This document shows positions 1 to 9,681 of a stretch of 64,000 bases of DNA, piece after piece. The stretch is taken from assembly GCF_030272615.1 (NCBI RefSeq), contig NC_081405.1, positions 652,322,920-652,386,919 on the forward strand, read 5' to 3'. The stretch comes from Cryptomeria japonica. Its lineage: Eukaryota; Streptophyta; Pinopsida; Cupressales; Cupressaceae. Every line of letters starts with the position of its first letter. Within the stretch, counting starts at the first letter, position 1. The notes below the pieces were generated by a model. That model did no database searches. It saw nothing but the letters and a program-made list of their open reading frames with translations, and was not told where the DNA came from. The position numbers and the translations under genes are program-made.

Positions 1-102
1 GTTCAAGCGGATATGAACAAAATCTGGAGGAAGAAGCCAGTGGTGTTACAAAAGGAACCGGTTTCTGCACCTAGTGTGGAAATCACAGAACTGACAAATT
101 AA
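1..102 (+). pseudogene. C-terminal tail of X1 gag-like protein
   Basis: The window opens inside a frame that stays open for 33 codons to TAA. Its short basic stretch NKIWRKK and the acidic, proline-containing tail match the last residues of the gag-like frame of A (SKQWIKK, ending at 9351) and B (SKQWIRK, ending at 39080). The zinc knuckles expected upstream lie outside the window. The call rests on position before ORF2 and this short similarity. Confidence 0.45.
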
Positions 103-481
103 GCTTCTGAAAATCTTAGGGGGAGAAAATGGCAAAATTTTTTGAACCCCCAGTTTTCACTGGTAAAAGACCTTAACCAATATGTTATACCTGCCGATTG
201 ATAGAAGACCGGAAACAGTAAAAAGGAAAAATTAGGGTTTATGCCCTAATGAAGGAGCATAAATGATGGTAGGTGAGGACTATGTTTAAAAGCATTTTTT
301 AAATCATTTCTCACTATTAGTTTTTGAGCGAAGAAAAGTTTTTCAAAGAGCAGAGCGACAAAAAGGCGATTTGAGCAGAGATTTGGAGAAATTGAAAAAC
401 TGTGAAGGAGATTCAAATTCAAATAGAAAATGGTCAAGTGAAGAACACAAAGCGATGATTCAGCTACCGACGAAGTGAGAA
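103..481 (+). other. X1 spacer between gag tail and ORF2
   Basis: No gene is seen here. The stretch corresponds to the 330-380 bp spacers of A (9352-9681) and B (39081-39459). It holds a GGGGGAGA purine run near 120. Unlike A and B it shows no clear TATA box about 140 bp before ORF2. Confidence 0.5.
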
Positions 482-3400
482 ATGAAGGAGAATCGGAAAG
501 CCCTAAATTCATGTGTTTTAAAAGGTATTCCTCGAGTTCTTAAAATTTCTACAATGGCTTCCGCATCTCATACCAGTTCTAGTGCATCTATTGGATCTGA
601 AATTTTTATTCAACGAAAGTCAAAGTATAATGTCCTATCACAAGTTTTGGCTGGAGTGATAGTAGAAGAGGGAATTTTTGACTACATAGATTGCAAGATT
701 GAAGACCTAGGGTCTCTAGCCATCCAGTCCCAACTAGGTCTATTTTGTGGAAAGGATAAGAAAATCAAACTGGAGTATAGTATCTTGGAGAAGAAGAAAC
801 TCCATAATGTTGTATACTTCCTGGAAGACTTTACAGAGGATCACATAAGAATCATTTTGAGAAGAGTCCATGGTGACAAAATGTACCTGGAGAGGATGCA
901 TGATATCACACCACAGGCAATTCATGCAGTCATTGGTTTCTGCAATACAGGGGATGTGACAGCCCTAAGGACAGTTAGCAAAACTGAGATGTCCAAGCTC
1001 ACCGGTTCAGTGAGTGACTCATGAGGCATGATAGTCAATTCAATCAAGGATGATCTAGTGAAGTATGCATGTATGGTGATTGGATACTGGACATTCTTAG
1101 CCAGCAGAATTAACTCTATATCTACTGCAGTGGTAAATACCACTTACCGGATGATAAAGGAGGATGCATCATTTCACCTATGCACCGGTATCCAGAGGCA
1201 ACTCCTATTGAACTTGAAATCAATCAAACAAGATAATGCACTGAGGTTCAAGTTTGGACAACTATTGGTTGGGTTGTTCTTTTACTTTCAAGGATACTTC
1301 CCAGGAGTGGGAGACATTCAATTGTCTACAGACCAACCGGTTACCAAACAAATAAAGGAAAGTTTGCAAGCAGTGGGAACTAGTTATCCTGAGGTTCTGA
1401 ACAAGTATTTTGATGAGTTCAGATGAAAAATGAGCCAAAGGATGAGGATCTCAGGTGATATCATCAAGAAATATGAAGATGACACCTATTTCACCATCAA
1501 GGTGGATCAATGCATAGTGGAGGTTGTTGAGCACAAACAGAAAGAAGTTGAGCCAATGGGCTATGAGGTGATGTATGACATGCTGGAAGGGTAGGCCTCT
1601 ACCCTTATTGTCTCACCTCTTGATCCTAAGGTAAAGAGGACCAAAACCTATCTAGAAAGGGTTACACCAGTTGAGGAACCCTCTGTGAAGAAAGGAAAAG
1701 AACCTACAATAAAGAAGGCAAAGGCAGTGGCTGTAGCATCAGCACCGGTTACTACTGCAACTCCAAAAGTGACCAAGCGGTCACCAGCCAAAAAGAAACC
1801 AGAAGCTACACTGGCTAAAGTCTTCGAGAGGAAAAGAAAGACAAAAAGAAACTCTCCAAATTCAGAAGAAACTGTGTCTGAGGAGCAGCCCAAGAAGGTG
1901 AGATAGACAAGAAAGAAGACAAGGAATGAACCAGCATCATCTGCACTGATAAATATAGATATCACCTCCTACAAACCTTTGACACATTGTCAAAGAACTA
2001 TAAAGAATATTAGGAGAAAATTATTACATGATTTAGTAGACTACTATGATGATTTTAGTGATAAGGAGAAAGAAGAAGTGCTACAAGAGATTATTGATTA
2101 TTTGTGTAAAAATGACCGATTGCCATCAGAGATTAAATCCTAGACACTGGATTCTTTGTATAAGTTACTAGATAATAGATGGTGCATTGCCATAGAAAAA
2201 GAACAGTAAATTAGGGAGAAAGTTTTTGCACAGTACTTTCCCGACCTATCAAATTCTAAATTATTTGATGTTATTGACCAGAATAAAGGACTCTTCTTCA
2301 CTAGAAGAAGAAGACTCTGGCTGTTAGAAGGAAGAGTTGATGATGTTGAAAAGGACACTCATCAGCATATGGTAACTACTATCCAATCTCACAAAGTGCG
2401 TATAGCCAACCTACAAGCTGAGAAAGAACTGGAAATATCAAAACCAGATGAAGCGTTTGATGATGAAAGAAATCCGGTTGTTGAACCGGTCGACACTATT
2501 GATGTCGATGCCCTGGATGGAGAAGATGTTACCTAGGAGATACCATCTGAGGCAACAGGTCAAGAGCAATAGGTTGAACAAGAAAGAAAGCTAAGGACAG
2601 ACAGGAAGTAGCAAAGGAAGAGGCCGAGCAGAGGAAAAAGGAAGAAGAAGAGAAGCGGAAAAAGGAAGAAGAAGAGAAGAGGAAGAAGGATGAAGAAGAG
2701 AAGCGGAAAAAGGATGAAGAGGAGAAAAAGAAGAAAGATGAAGAGGAAAAGAAGAAGAAAGATGAAGAAGAGAAAAATAAGAAGGAAGAGGAGAAGAAGA
2801 AGAAAAATGAAGAGGAGAAGCAGAAGAAGGATGAAGAGGAGAAAAAGAAGCAAGAAGATGAAAAGAAAAAGAAAAAAGAGGAGGATAAAGAACAAGAGAA
2901 GAAGAAGGAAGTAGAAAAGAAAAAGGTTGAGGAAGACAAGGAAGCAAAGAAGAGGAGAGAAGTGGAGAAGAAGAAATCATAAGAGGACAAGGCAGGAGAA
3001 GCGGCGAAGAGCACCCAGATGGAGACTCCGAAGGCAACCGAGAGTCAAGCCAAACCGGTTGACCTCTCCAGTCCTATAGATCTCCAATCTGCAAGTGAAA
3101 CAGAGCTAATGCAGAGTATCAAGGTAGCTCAAGAGCACCTTGAAATCATTCGACAAAAGAAGGAGCAGGATGTAATCCAAGCAGCTGTGGATACGCTTAC
3201 CGGTTTGATACCTGATACAAATCTTCCAAACACCGATTCATCATTAGCTAGACTAAAGCTCCTATGCACAGTAGTAGATGATCAAGTGCAGAGCCTTGAA
3301 GAGGCAACAGAGGCTAATGTCAAGAAGGACCATCAAAAGGCTCTTAATATAGCTCTGGTGAAAAAGTTGAATGAGCTCCGGAATGAACTAAAGAAAGAAC

Positions 3401-3885
3401 AAAAGGATATAAGGAATGCTCTAGATGAGGGGAATATGATACTCAGCAAAATTTGTCAACCCCATCTATTCTATGATGATGTGCTAGCTCAGAAGCAAAA
3501 AATTGAATAGGACTTGCAATCCTACTTGAGCACATTCAAGCTTACTTATGATTCCTTCACAACTGATGGGTAAACCATTCATCGGTTTCATATCTAGTCA
3601 GCCAAAATGGAGCAAGAAATCAGCACACAGTCTAGAGATTTGCAAGAGCTACAACTAGTTCTACTCCCACATCTACAAATTCTTTAGAAGTGTTATCTGA
3701 ACCTAGATGCTTTGGAAGTTACACAAGAGATGAGCACAATTGATGCCATGGAAGAATAGGTCTCCCAGATGCAAATAGAGAAAGAAGTAGCCACCTCCCT
3801 ACTTGAATCCTGGTCTCTATCGATGAAACAATTCTTCCAGGACTACAAATCTATTTTTGACAAGTATTATTCCTTGTTTTCATAA
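482..3885 (+). pseudogene. X1 ORF2: large retrotransposon accessory protein, decayed
   Basis: I do not recognise this family. The frame can start at 482, but the ATG at 554 matches the MASSS start of the copies in A and B and is preferred. It reads through single stops (TGA near 1022, TGA at 1424, TAG near 1593, TAG near 1904) to about 2570. It then shifts frame and continues from 2581 to TAA at 3883. The N-terminal domain holds a block (residues DHIRIILRRVHG, about codons 95-120 from 554) that aligns with FPKDIIRIVLSRVHG in copy B. A middle block around 1990-2220 (FSDKEKEEVLQEIIDYL) matches the conserved block of A and B. Codons 2620-2980 form a lysine/glutamate-rich charged helix. The rest is coiled-coil-like. 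Function is unknown. As an LTR-element accessory frame it could be structural or envelope-like, but no signal peptide or membrane segment is seen. Confidence 0.6.
2620..2985 (+). repeat. Lysine/glutamate-rich degenerate codon repeat in X1 ORF2
   Basis: About 120 codons of GAA/GAG/AAG/AAA with some GAT encode alternating blocks such as KKDEEEK. This predicts a long single charged alpha helix. The DNA is almost pure purine on the + strand, which explains the long serine/phenylalanine frames on the other strand. Copies A and B lack this expansion, so it grew in the X1 lineage. The frameshift that breaks the protein lies just upstream, before 2581. Confidence 0.75.
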
Positions 3886-4212
3886 ACTTTTATTATTTTA
3901 ATATCAAATGGAAACAGGGTTGATCAGCGATACTTTGCCATTGTTGGCAAAGGGGGAGAAGTACTCTATCTGTTTTGGAGAAGTATAGGGGAGAAGTATC
4001 TGGATTTAAAATTTTGCTATATGCTTTGATATATGTTCTGATATCTCAATGTTTATGCTCTATATGCAAAAGTGCTATACATTGTATTGTTAAAGGGATA
4101 GTGTATATGCTTAGGGGGAGCAATTTTGCTATTGGCATGTTTTTGTTGTAAAACACTTAGATGTCAAAATTTTATTTTCCTAAGTGTTGCCATCAATGCC
4201 AAAGGGGGAGAT
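3886..4212 (+). promoter_or_regulatory. X1 multiple polypurine tracts before the 3' LTR
   Basis: This is the non-coding tail of X1. Purine tracts GGCAAAGGGGGAGAAG (about 3948), TTAGGGGGAGC (about 4111) and CCAAAGGGGGAGAT (4199-4212) lie in series, and the last abuts the LTR. It should be the primer for plus-strand DNA synthesis. Repeated polypurine tracts upstream of the 3' LTR are a known trait of Sireviruses, and the same spacing pattern appears in A and B. Confidence 0.75.
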
Positions 4213-5372
4213 TGTTGGCATTTTTGATGTTCATGTTGTGATTGTCATTGATGGACACACACTTACATTAAGATCCTCTTTATATGTATGAGTTAGAGCA
4301 CAACCGGTATTTGTTCCAACCGGTATGTTGTAGGTATGTTGTATTATAGTCTTTAGACTATTGGTGTTTTGCAGAATGTGTTTACCGGTCTGAAGTGGCA
4401 TGTTGACCCCAAGCGGTTTGTGAATACCAAGCGGTACAAGGGACTAAAGTGGCATAACACATCTTTACCAGTCTTCATTTTGACAAACCAGCAACTGGTA
4501 TTTTGTATGAACCGGTAATACTCTGCGATGAGTTACCAACCGACATTTTGTGATGAGTTACCATCCACCGATTGTTTGACGGTGCCGACACTATAATGAT
4601 GCTTTTTGTGTCATGGTACCAAGTATGTCCAGATTCATTGAACCTAGGAAATTGTAATGTAATCCTATTGGACCAACATGAAATCAGATTCCTTTATAAG
4701 GACATCATGTCTGGGGTTTTAGGAAGTTGATGAGGTTGTAGAAAAGATTTTGTGTTGTTGCTAGGGTTTAAGGTGGTTGAGGAGTTAGAGAGAGTATGAA
4801 TGTATAGAAGACTAAAGTAAGGCTGTAATGCATTAAGATTGAGATATCAAGGATCTAACCGAGCAATCTGTGCTATTAGATAGATCAAACACTTGTTGAT
4901 TACTCACATCTTTGACAAGTCTGTAGCCCTTAACTCGGTAGGCCCAAAAGCCTTTTAGTAAATCCTCTAACAAGGTGGTTCACATCTGTGGATCTAAAAT
5001 CCTCTAGCCAGGTAGTCTTTAATCAGACTTATCTCCTAATAGAGATTGAGATTCCTAACAGGATCTGTTCTGGTGAAGAACATTGTAAGACCTTAACTGG
5101 TCCGACCTTAACCAGTCTAGTTTCTATTCTGCAAATAGTTACTTGTGAGTTCCATCTCACCATTGTTTTTCCTATTTGGGTTTCCACGTCAAAATATCTT
5201 GTGTTATGGTATTTGTGCTTCTGTGGGTGAATGCATTATTAGCTATTTGGTTTGCATGTTTGTTAACTGGTTTGTCTGCTAAATTGTTTTACCGGTTTAC
5301 TTTCAGTCTTGCAAAGTGTTTAAGTGCAAAGATTTTTGGCATACTAATTCACCCCCTCCCTCTTAGTATTCA
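4213..5372 (+). repeat. X1 3' LTR
   Basis: The LTR starts TGTTGGCA directly after the polypurine tract and ends ...AGTATTCA. The right edge is set by CA and by the abrupt start of RNase H coding sequence at 5373. A TATAAG box lies at 4695-4700. Near the end is AATTCACCCCCTCCCTCTTAG, a diverged form of the module found in the LTRs of A, B, C, D and G. With only one LTR in view the right edge is uncertain by a few bases. Confidence 0.65.
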
Positions 5373-7138
5373 TTAGAAATGAAATTGGAGCAGTGTTAAG
5401 TCAGGAAGGAAGATTGGTAGCTTATTTTAGTGAGAAGTTGAATGATGCAAGGAGGACATATTTAGTGTATGATGATGAATTATATGTCATAGTTCAAGAA
5501 TTGAAGAAATGGAGACATTATTTGTTGCCTAAGGATTTTGTGTTGTATACTAATCATCAAGCTTTGTAGTATTTGAACAATTAGAGTAAGCTGAATCAGA
5601 GACATATGAGATGGGTAGAATTCTTGTGGAGTTATACCTTTTTTTTGAAGCATATAAGTGGAAAGTAAAATAGAGTTGTTGATGCATTGAGTAGAAGAAT
5701 GAATTTGCTGATAGAGATGAGAGTGGAGGTATTAGGTTCTTAGGAATTAAAGAACTTGTATGAGGATGACCCGGATTTTGTATAACCTTGGAAGGATTGT
5801 AAGGAATCAATTATGGTGGATAGAAGTAAGTGGTTGGACTATTTCATTCAAGATGAGATGTTGTCTAGAGGGGTTCAGTTGTGTATTGCTAGGGGTTCTA
5901 TGAGAGGGAATATAATAAAGGAGAAGCATAGTGGAGTATTAGTCGGACACTTTGGTGTTGACAAGATAGTGGTATTGATTAGTGAGAATTTGTTTTGGCC
6001 CAAGATCCATAAGGATGTTAGGAAATTTGTGCAAATCTATAGATTTGTCAACTTACAAAAGGTAGTAGTCAGAATGTTAGATTGTATAAGCCTTTTATAG
6101 TTTTAGAGAGACCTTGGGTGGACATAAGCATGGATTTTATGCTTGGATTGCCTAAGACACATAAATAAAATGATTCAATATTTGTGGTGGTGGATAGGTT
6201 CTTGAAGATGACACATTTCATACCCTATAAGAAGACAACAGATGCAGTACATATAGATGACCTATTTTTCAAGGAGGTGGTGAGATTACATGAATTACCC
6301 AAGAGCATAGTTTCAGACAGAGACACAAAGTTTGTTGGATATTTTTGGAGAACACTTTGGAAGAAGATGAAGACATATTTGAATTTCATTTTTACTTTTC
6401 ACCCACAAAATGATGGACAAATAGAGGTAGTGAATAGGAGTCTAGGAAATTTGTTGAGATTCTTAGTTGGAGATAAAACTAGAAATTGGGACTTGATTCT
6501 TGCACAAGCAAAATTTTCCTACAATAATTCAGTAAATAGGAGTACTAGAAGAACACCTTTTGAGATTGTTACTAGAGAACACCCTAGAGGTATATCAGAA
6601 TTTAGAGACATCAGTAATGAAGACAAGAGGAGTGAAGAAGCATAAGAATTTTTTGAGCATATGAAGACAATACATAGTCAGGTCAAACAACATTTGGAAG
6701 ACATGAACAATAAGTATAAGGAGAAAGAGGAAAATGAGACATAAAGAATTTGTAGTGGGAGATGAAGTGATGGTGTATCTAAGAAAAGAGAGATTTCCCA
6801 TTGGAAGTTGTAACAAGTTGAAGATGAGGAAGTTTGGACCTTGTAAGATCTTGATGAAATTCAGTTTCATAAATGCATATGAAGTGGAGTTACCAGATAG
6901 TTTTGGTATTTCACCTATATTCAACATTATAGACCTACATCAGTACCAGGAGGAAAAATTTAGTGAGGATAGTGGAGCAGACTTGGATAATCAGATACCT
7001 CGGAAGGAACTGGATCAAATTGAAGACATTTTGGATAGTAGGATTGGACATAGCACCCAGAGAAATCAGTACAGAGAGGATCTTGTGAAGTGGAATGACA
7101 TACTAGTTGAAGAATCATCCTGGATTTCTCAAGCATAG
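5373..7138 (+). pseudogene. H: Ty3/gypsy chromovirus pol, RNase H-integrase-chromodomain, decayed
   Basis: This is the 3' half of a Ty3/gypsy polyprotein cut off at its left by X1. RNase H (5373-5790) shows GAVLSQ, the stretch AYFSEKL, and KLNQRH. The integrase zinc finger (about 5900-6080) keeps the two histidines (KHSG, GHFG) but its CxxC pair has become other residues. The integrase core (about 6110-6600) keeps the three acidic positions: D in MDFMLGLP, D in VSDRDTKF, E in DGQIEVVNR. The C-terminal end (about 6990-7130) is a chromodomain-like block with EDILDSR and LVKWN. Stops at 5566, 5581 and 5668 and frameshifts near 6100-6184 and 6645-6734 kill it. In life this enzyme set copies and integrates the element, and the chromodomain targets it to chromatin. 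Confidence 0.85.
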
Positions 7139-7424
7139 GTAGTCTATCTTGGTTTTCCTCTAACCCCAACAAAGTGAGGGAATCACTTTTTCAATAACCT
7201 TGGATGTCTAATGCAGGAGCATCCCTAGTTTTGGACAATCTTGCATCAACCAAAAATATTTTATTTTTCAGTTTTGTTCCTATATTGCAGTTTCTACATT
7301 TCTTTCGGCGTTTATTGGCATTTTCTCAATGGATCTTGTGGAGCTAGATTTTGTTTGTGGACACATTCATCTACCTTATCCTAAGTCTGCGGAATGTTCA
7401 GATCTTTTTCTGACAAGTTATCAT
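7139..7424 (+). other. H downstream region before A
   Basis: No gene is seen. This lies just after the chromodomain stop and is probably the start of H's 3' LTR. It stops at 7424, where A begins, and resumes at 14127. Confidence 0.5.
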
Positions 7425-8206
7425 TGATGGAAAATGCACGCTCCAATGAGAAATTGTAGATGATTGAAGGTATTGTCATTTATGGAAAACTTACAATCAT
7501 ATGATACCGATAGGCACCGACACTAGAAGACTCTACACCAACATACAATTCACCAACACTAAAAAGATTTATTACTGACACCATGGCCGATAGGAATTTT
7601 GTTTAATTATATTTTGTATTTAATTTAAAATCTTTTTGTAAGCCGCCATAATGGAGTGTAATAAGACTCATATAAGTAGGAGATCTTGTAGATCATTTAG
7701 GAGGTGGATGTGGTTATATTATTATAGACCTAATGTGTGAATTATAAGGCAGATCTTTGATAAGGGTTTATGATTATTACAGAGCTTAAACCGGTACTAA
7801 ACTTGGCATAGTAGATGCTGATCTAGAGTAGTACATGACATTGGATTTGTATAATCCATTTTGTAAGTCAGTGAGACCTCATTTTGTATCTAAGTAGTGA
7901 GCTTTAGGCAGTTGGCCTTCTTGCATGTGCAGGCCCCTATTGTAATAGTAATATTCCCTTATTGGTCAGTAAGTGAATATTGTGGGTCACAAATCACACT
8001 GAGGTTTTTCCCACACCGGGTTTCCTTGTTAAAATATTGTGTTATGGTGTGATTTTCATGTTGTGGTTGTTTCTCTTATTTACTGCATTAATTTTGGTTT
8101 ACCGATACATAGTTTTGGAATGCTTTTCATATAATAAATTCAGAAAATTTATTAACTAGTCAGATACTGATTCACCCCCCTCTCAGTATCTTTGGGAATC
8201 CTAACA
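7425..8206 (+). repeat. A 5' LTR
   Basis: It starts TGATGGAAAATG and ends TTTGGGAATCCTAACA. A TATAAG box at 7671-7676 is a candidate promoter. The downstream part carries GGTTTTTCCCACACCGGG and TGATTCACCCCCCTCTCAG, both shared with other LTRs in the window. It aligns over its full length with 13334-14126. Confidence 0.9.
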
Positions 8207-8208
8207 AT

Positions 8209-8220
8209 TGGTATCAGAGC
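8209..8220 (+). promoter_or_regulatory. A primer binding site, initiator tRNA-Met
   Basis: TGGTATCAGAGC, two bases after the LTR, is the exact complement of the 3' end of plant initiator tRNA-Met. It is the usual minus-strand primer site of Ty1/copia elements. It is intact here, degenerate in B, C and G, and intact in D. Confidence 0.92.
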
Positions 8221-8277
8221 CTGGTCCTCTATTTTCAAAAGCCTAACAACTTGAGGAAGATTCTAACATCGGTAAAG

Positions 8278-9351
8278 ATAGATAACTTGAGGAAGCAACT
8301 TGAAACATCTCTTACAGACTATGATGCAGAAAAAGTGAAGAATATCAAACTTGAAGATGATCTGAAGGCTGCATAGGAAATCATTCAAGGACTTCAGAAA
8401 AATATCACTATTGCTAGGAACAAAAGAAGAGAACTTTCTGAGAAGATGCAGAGTGATGATGATGAGAAAGAAACTCTTAATGACCTTGTGAACAAGATGA
8501 GAAAAGAAAACAGTACAATGAAGAATGAGATGCAAGGTATGGCTATGAGATTTAGTAAAGACATTGAAAATAGAAAGAAGAATGAAGATGGCTTGGGTAG
8601 AAGACTAAATGATGCTGGAAATGAAAACACAAGACTCAGTCATGAGAATGATATTTTAAAGACAGACTTGATGCATACACAAAATGACATAACTGAACTC
8701 ATGAGACAGAAAGATTTATTGGAAAATGAGTTGGCTACTGCAAATCAACACAAGGAGAAATTCAAGAAAAGTTTAGAAGAACTTGATGACATGCTGAAGA
8801 ATCAGAAACCTAATGGTAATATAAATGGCCTTGGCTTTGAAGTTGGTGAAAGCTCTGGTACTGCAAACAATCATGATCACAGCAAACTGGTAAGACAACC
8901 TAATGCTTATAAATTCAATGGAAAATTCTTCAACTATAACAAGTACGGTCATAGAGAAAATCAATGTAGATCTAGAAATTATCAGAACACTAATACACCC
9001 ACTGGTCAATGTTCGAAATGCAATAAAGTTGGTCATAATTCAGAAAATTGTAGAATAAATGTAAGATGTTATATATGTGGAAGATTTGGACATCTATCTA
9101 ATCAATGTAGAAGACATACTGGCATAGGATATGGGAAAGCTATTTAGAAAAACAATGTGACTTGTTATGCTTGCAAAAAAATTGGACACATTGCAAAATT
9201 CTGTAGAAGTAAGGCATCACTGGCAAATAACAAAGGACCCAGTTTGAAAGGTAAAGAAAAGGTTGAAGAGGTAAAGCAAGAATTTTCAAAACAATGGATT
9301 AAAAAGTCTGACATGAATGTTTGTGAAGCTATTCCTTCACCAGTAGAATAG
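8278..9351 (+). pseudogene. A gag-like protein: coiled coil plus zinc knuckles
   Basis: The homologous start in B is ATG (38051); here it is ATA, so the start is lost. The frame is otherwise continuous except for TAG near 8374 and TAG at 9145. The first 170 codons are a charged coiled coil (heptads around LRKQLE and ELMRQKDLLENELA). The C-terminal third holds CCHC knuckles: CSKCNKVGHNSENC (about 9009-9050), CYICGRFGHLSNQC (about 9067-9108) and CYACKKIGHIAKFC (about 9163-9204). A fourth, earlier knuckle has lost its leading cysteines. CCHC knuckles bind the RNA genome in gag proteins. The capsid-type domain of copia gag, seen in C, D and G, is missing, so this is not an ordinary gag. Confidence 0.75.
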
Positions 9352-9681
9352 AGTATCACTCCACTGGCAGAAGATTCTTCATCTAATCGAGAAATAATCC
9401 TTTGGGGGTATGGCAACAAATTGAAAACATGTTAATTAACCCTCAGTTGATAGTGAGAAGTTGGATTACTTCTTTACCGGCAGATGAGTTAAGTTTTTGA
9501 CTTAACCAACAGGCATTAAATGTGGCAGTTGAAAGAAATAACATTATAAAAAAAGTGTTTTGGCTCCTTTTTCATTCACCGAGCATTCAAATCTCCAGAG
9601 AGCACGAAAATCTCGAGCGAAGGCATCCACAGCGAAAAGTGAAGCAATTCATCCAAAAGGTAGATTAAGGTATTTATAACT
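9352..9681 (+). promoter_or_regulatory. A spacer with TATA-like box before ORF2
   Basis: No gene is seen. TATAAA at 9545-9550 lies 137 bp before the ORF2 ATG. Downstream is a block (CACCGAGCATTCAAATC, about 9577) also found in B at about 39350, where TATAAA lies 142 bp before the ATG. Conservation of spacing and of sequence in a spacer suggests an internal promoter for ORF2 (inference). A splice or translation signal is the main alternative. Confidence 0.45.

Larger units (their letters stand above)
1..5372 (+). mobile_element. X1: 3' part of a non-autonomous Sirevirus-like LTR element
   Basis: The element runs in from the left edge of the window. In order it shows the tail of a gag-like frame, a long second frame (ORF2), several purine tracts ending in AAAGGGGGAGA, and a 3' LTR that opens with TGTTGG. 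This is the same layout as elements A (7425-14126) and B (37210-45022), but the sequence is much more diverged, so X1 is a different subfamily. No protease, integrase or reverse transcriptase is visible between gag and LTR. It ends inside the RNase H coding region of the Ty3/gypsy element H, so it inserted there. The target duplication cannot be checked because the other end lies outside the window. Confidence 0.75.

Noticed and set aside
2529-3037. Long Ser/Phe/Leu-rich frames on the minus strand
   Set aside because: They are the antisense of the Lys/Glu-rich purine block of X1 ORF2 and have no independent support.
6990-7138. Chromodomain block as a host chromatin gene
   Set aside because: It directly follows a Ty3/gypsy integrase in the same element. 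This is the normal chromovirus layout.
9009-9204. Zinc-knuckle frame as a host CCHC gene
   Set aside because: It lies between the LTR/primer site and ORF2 in both A and B, so it belongs to the element.
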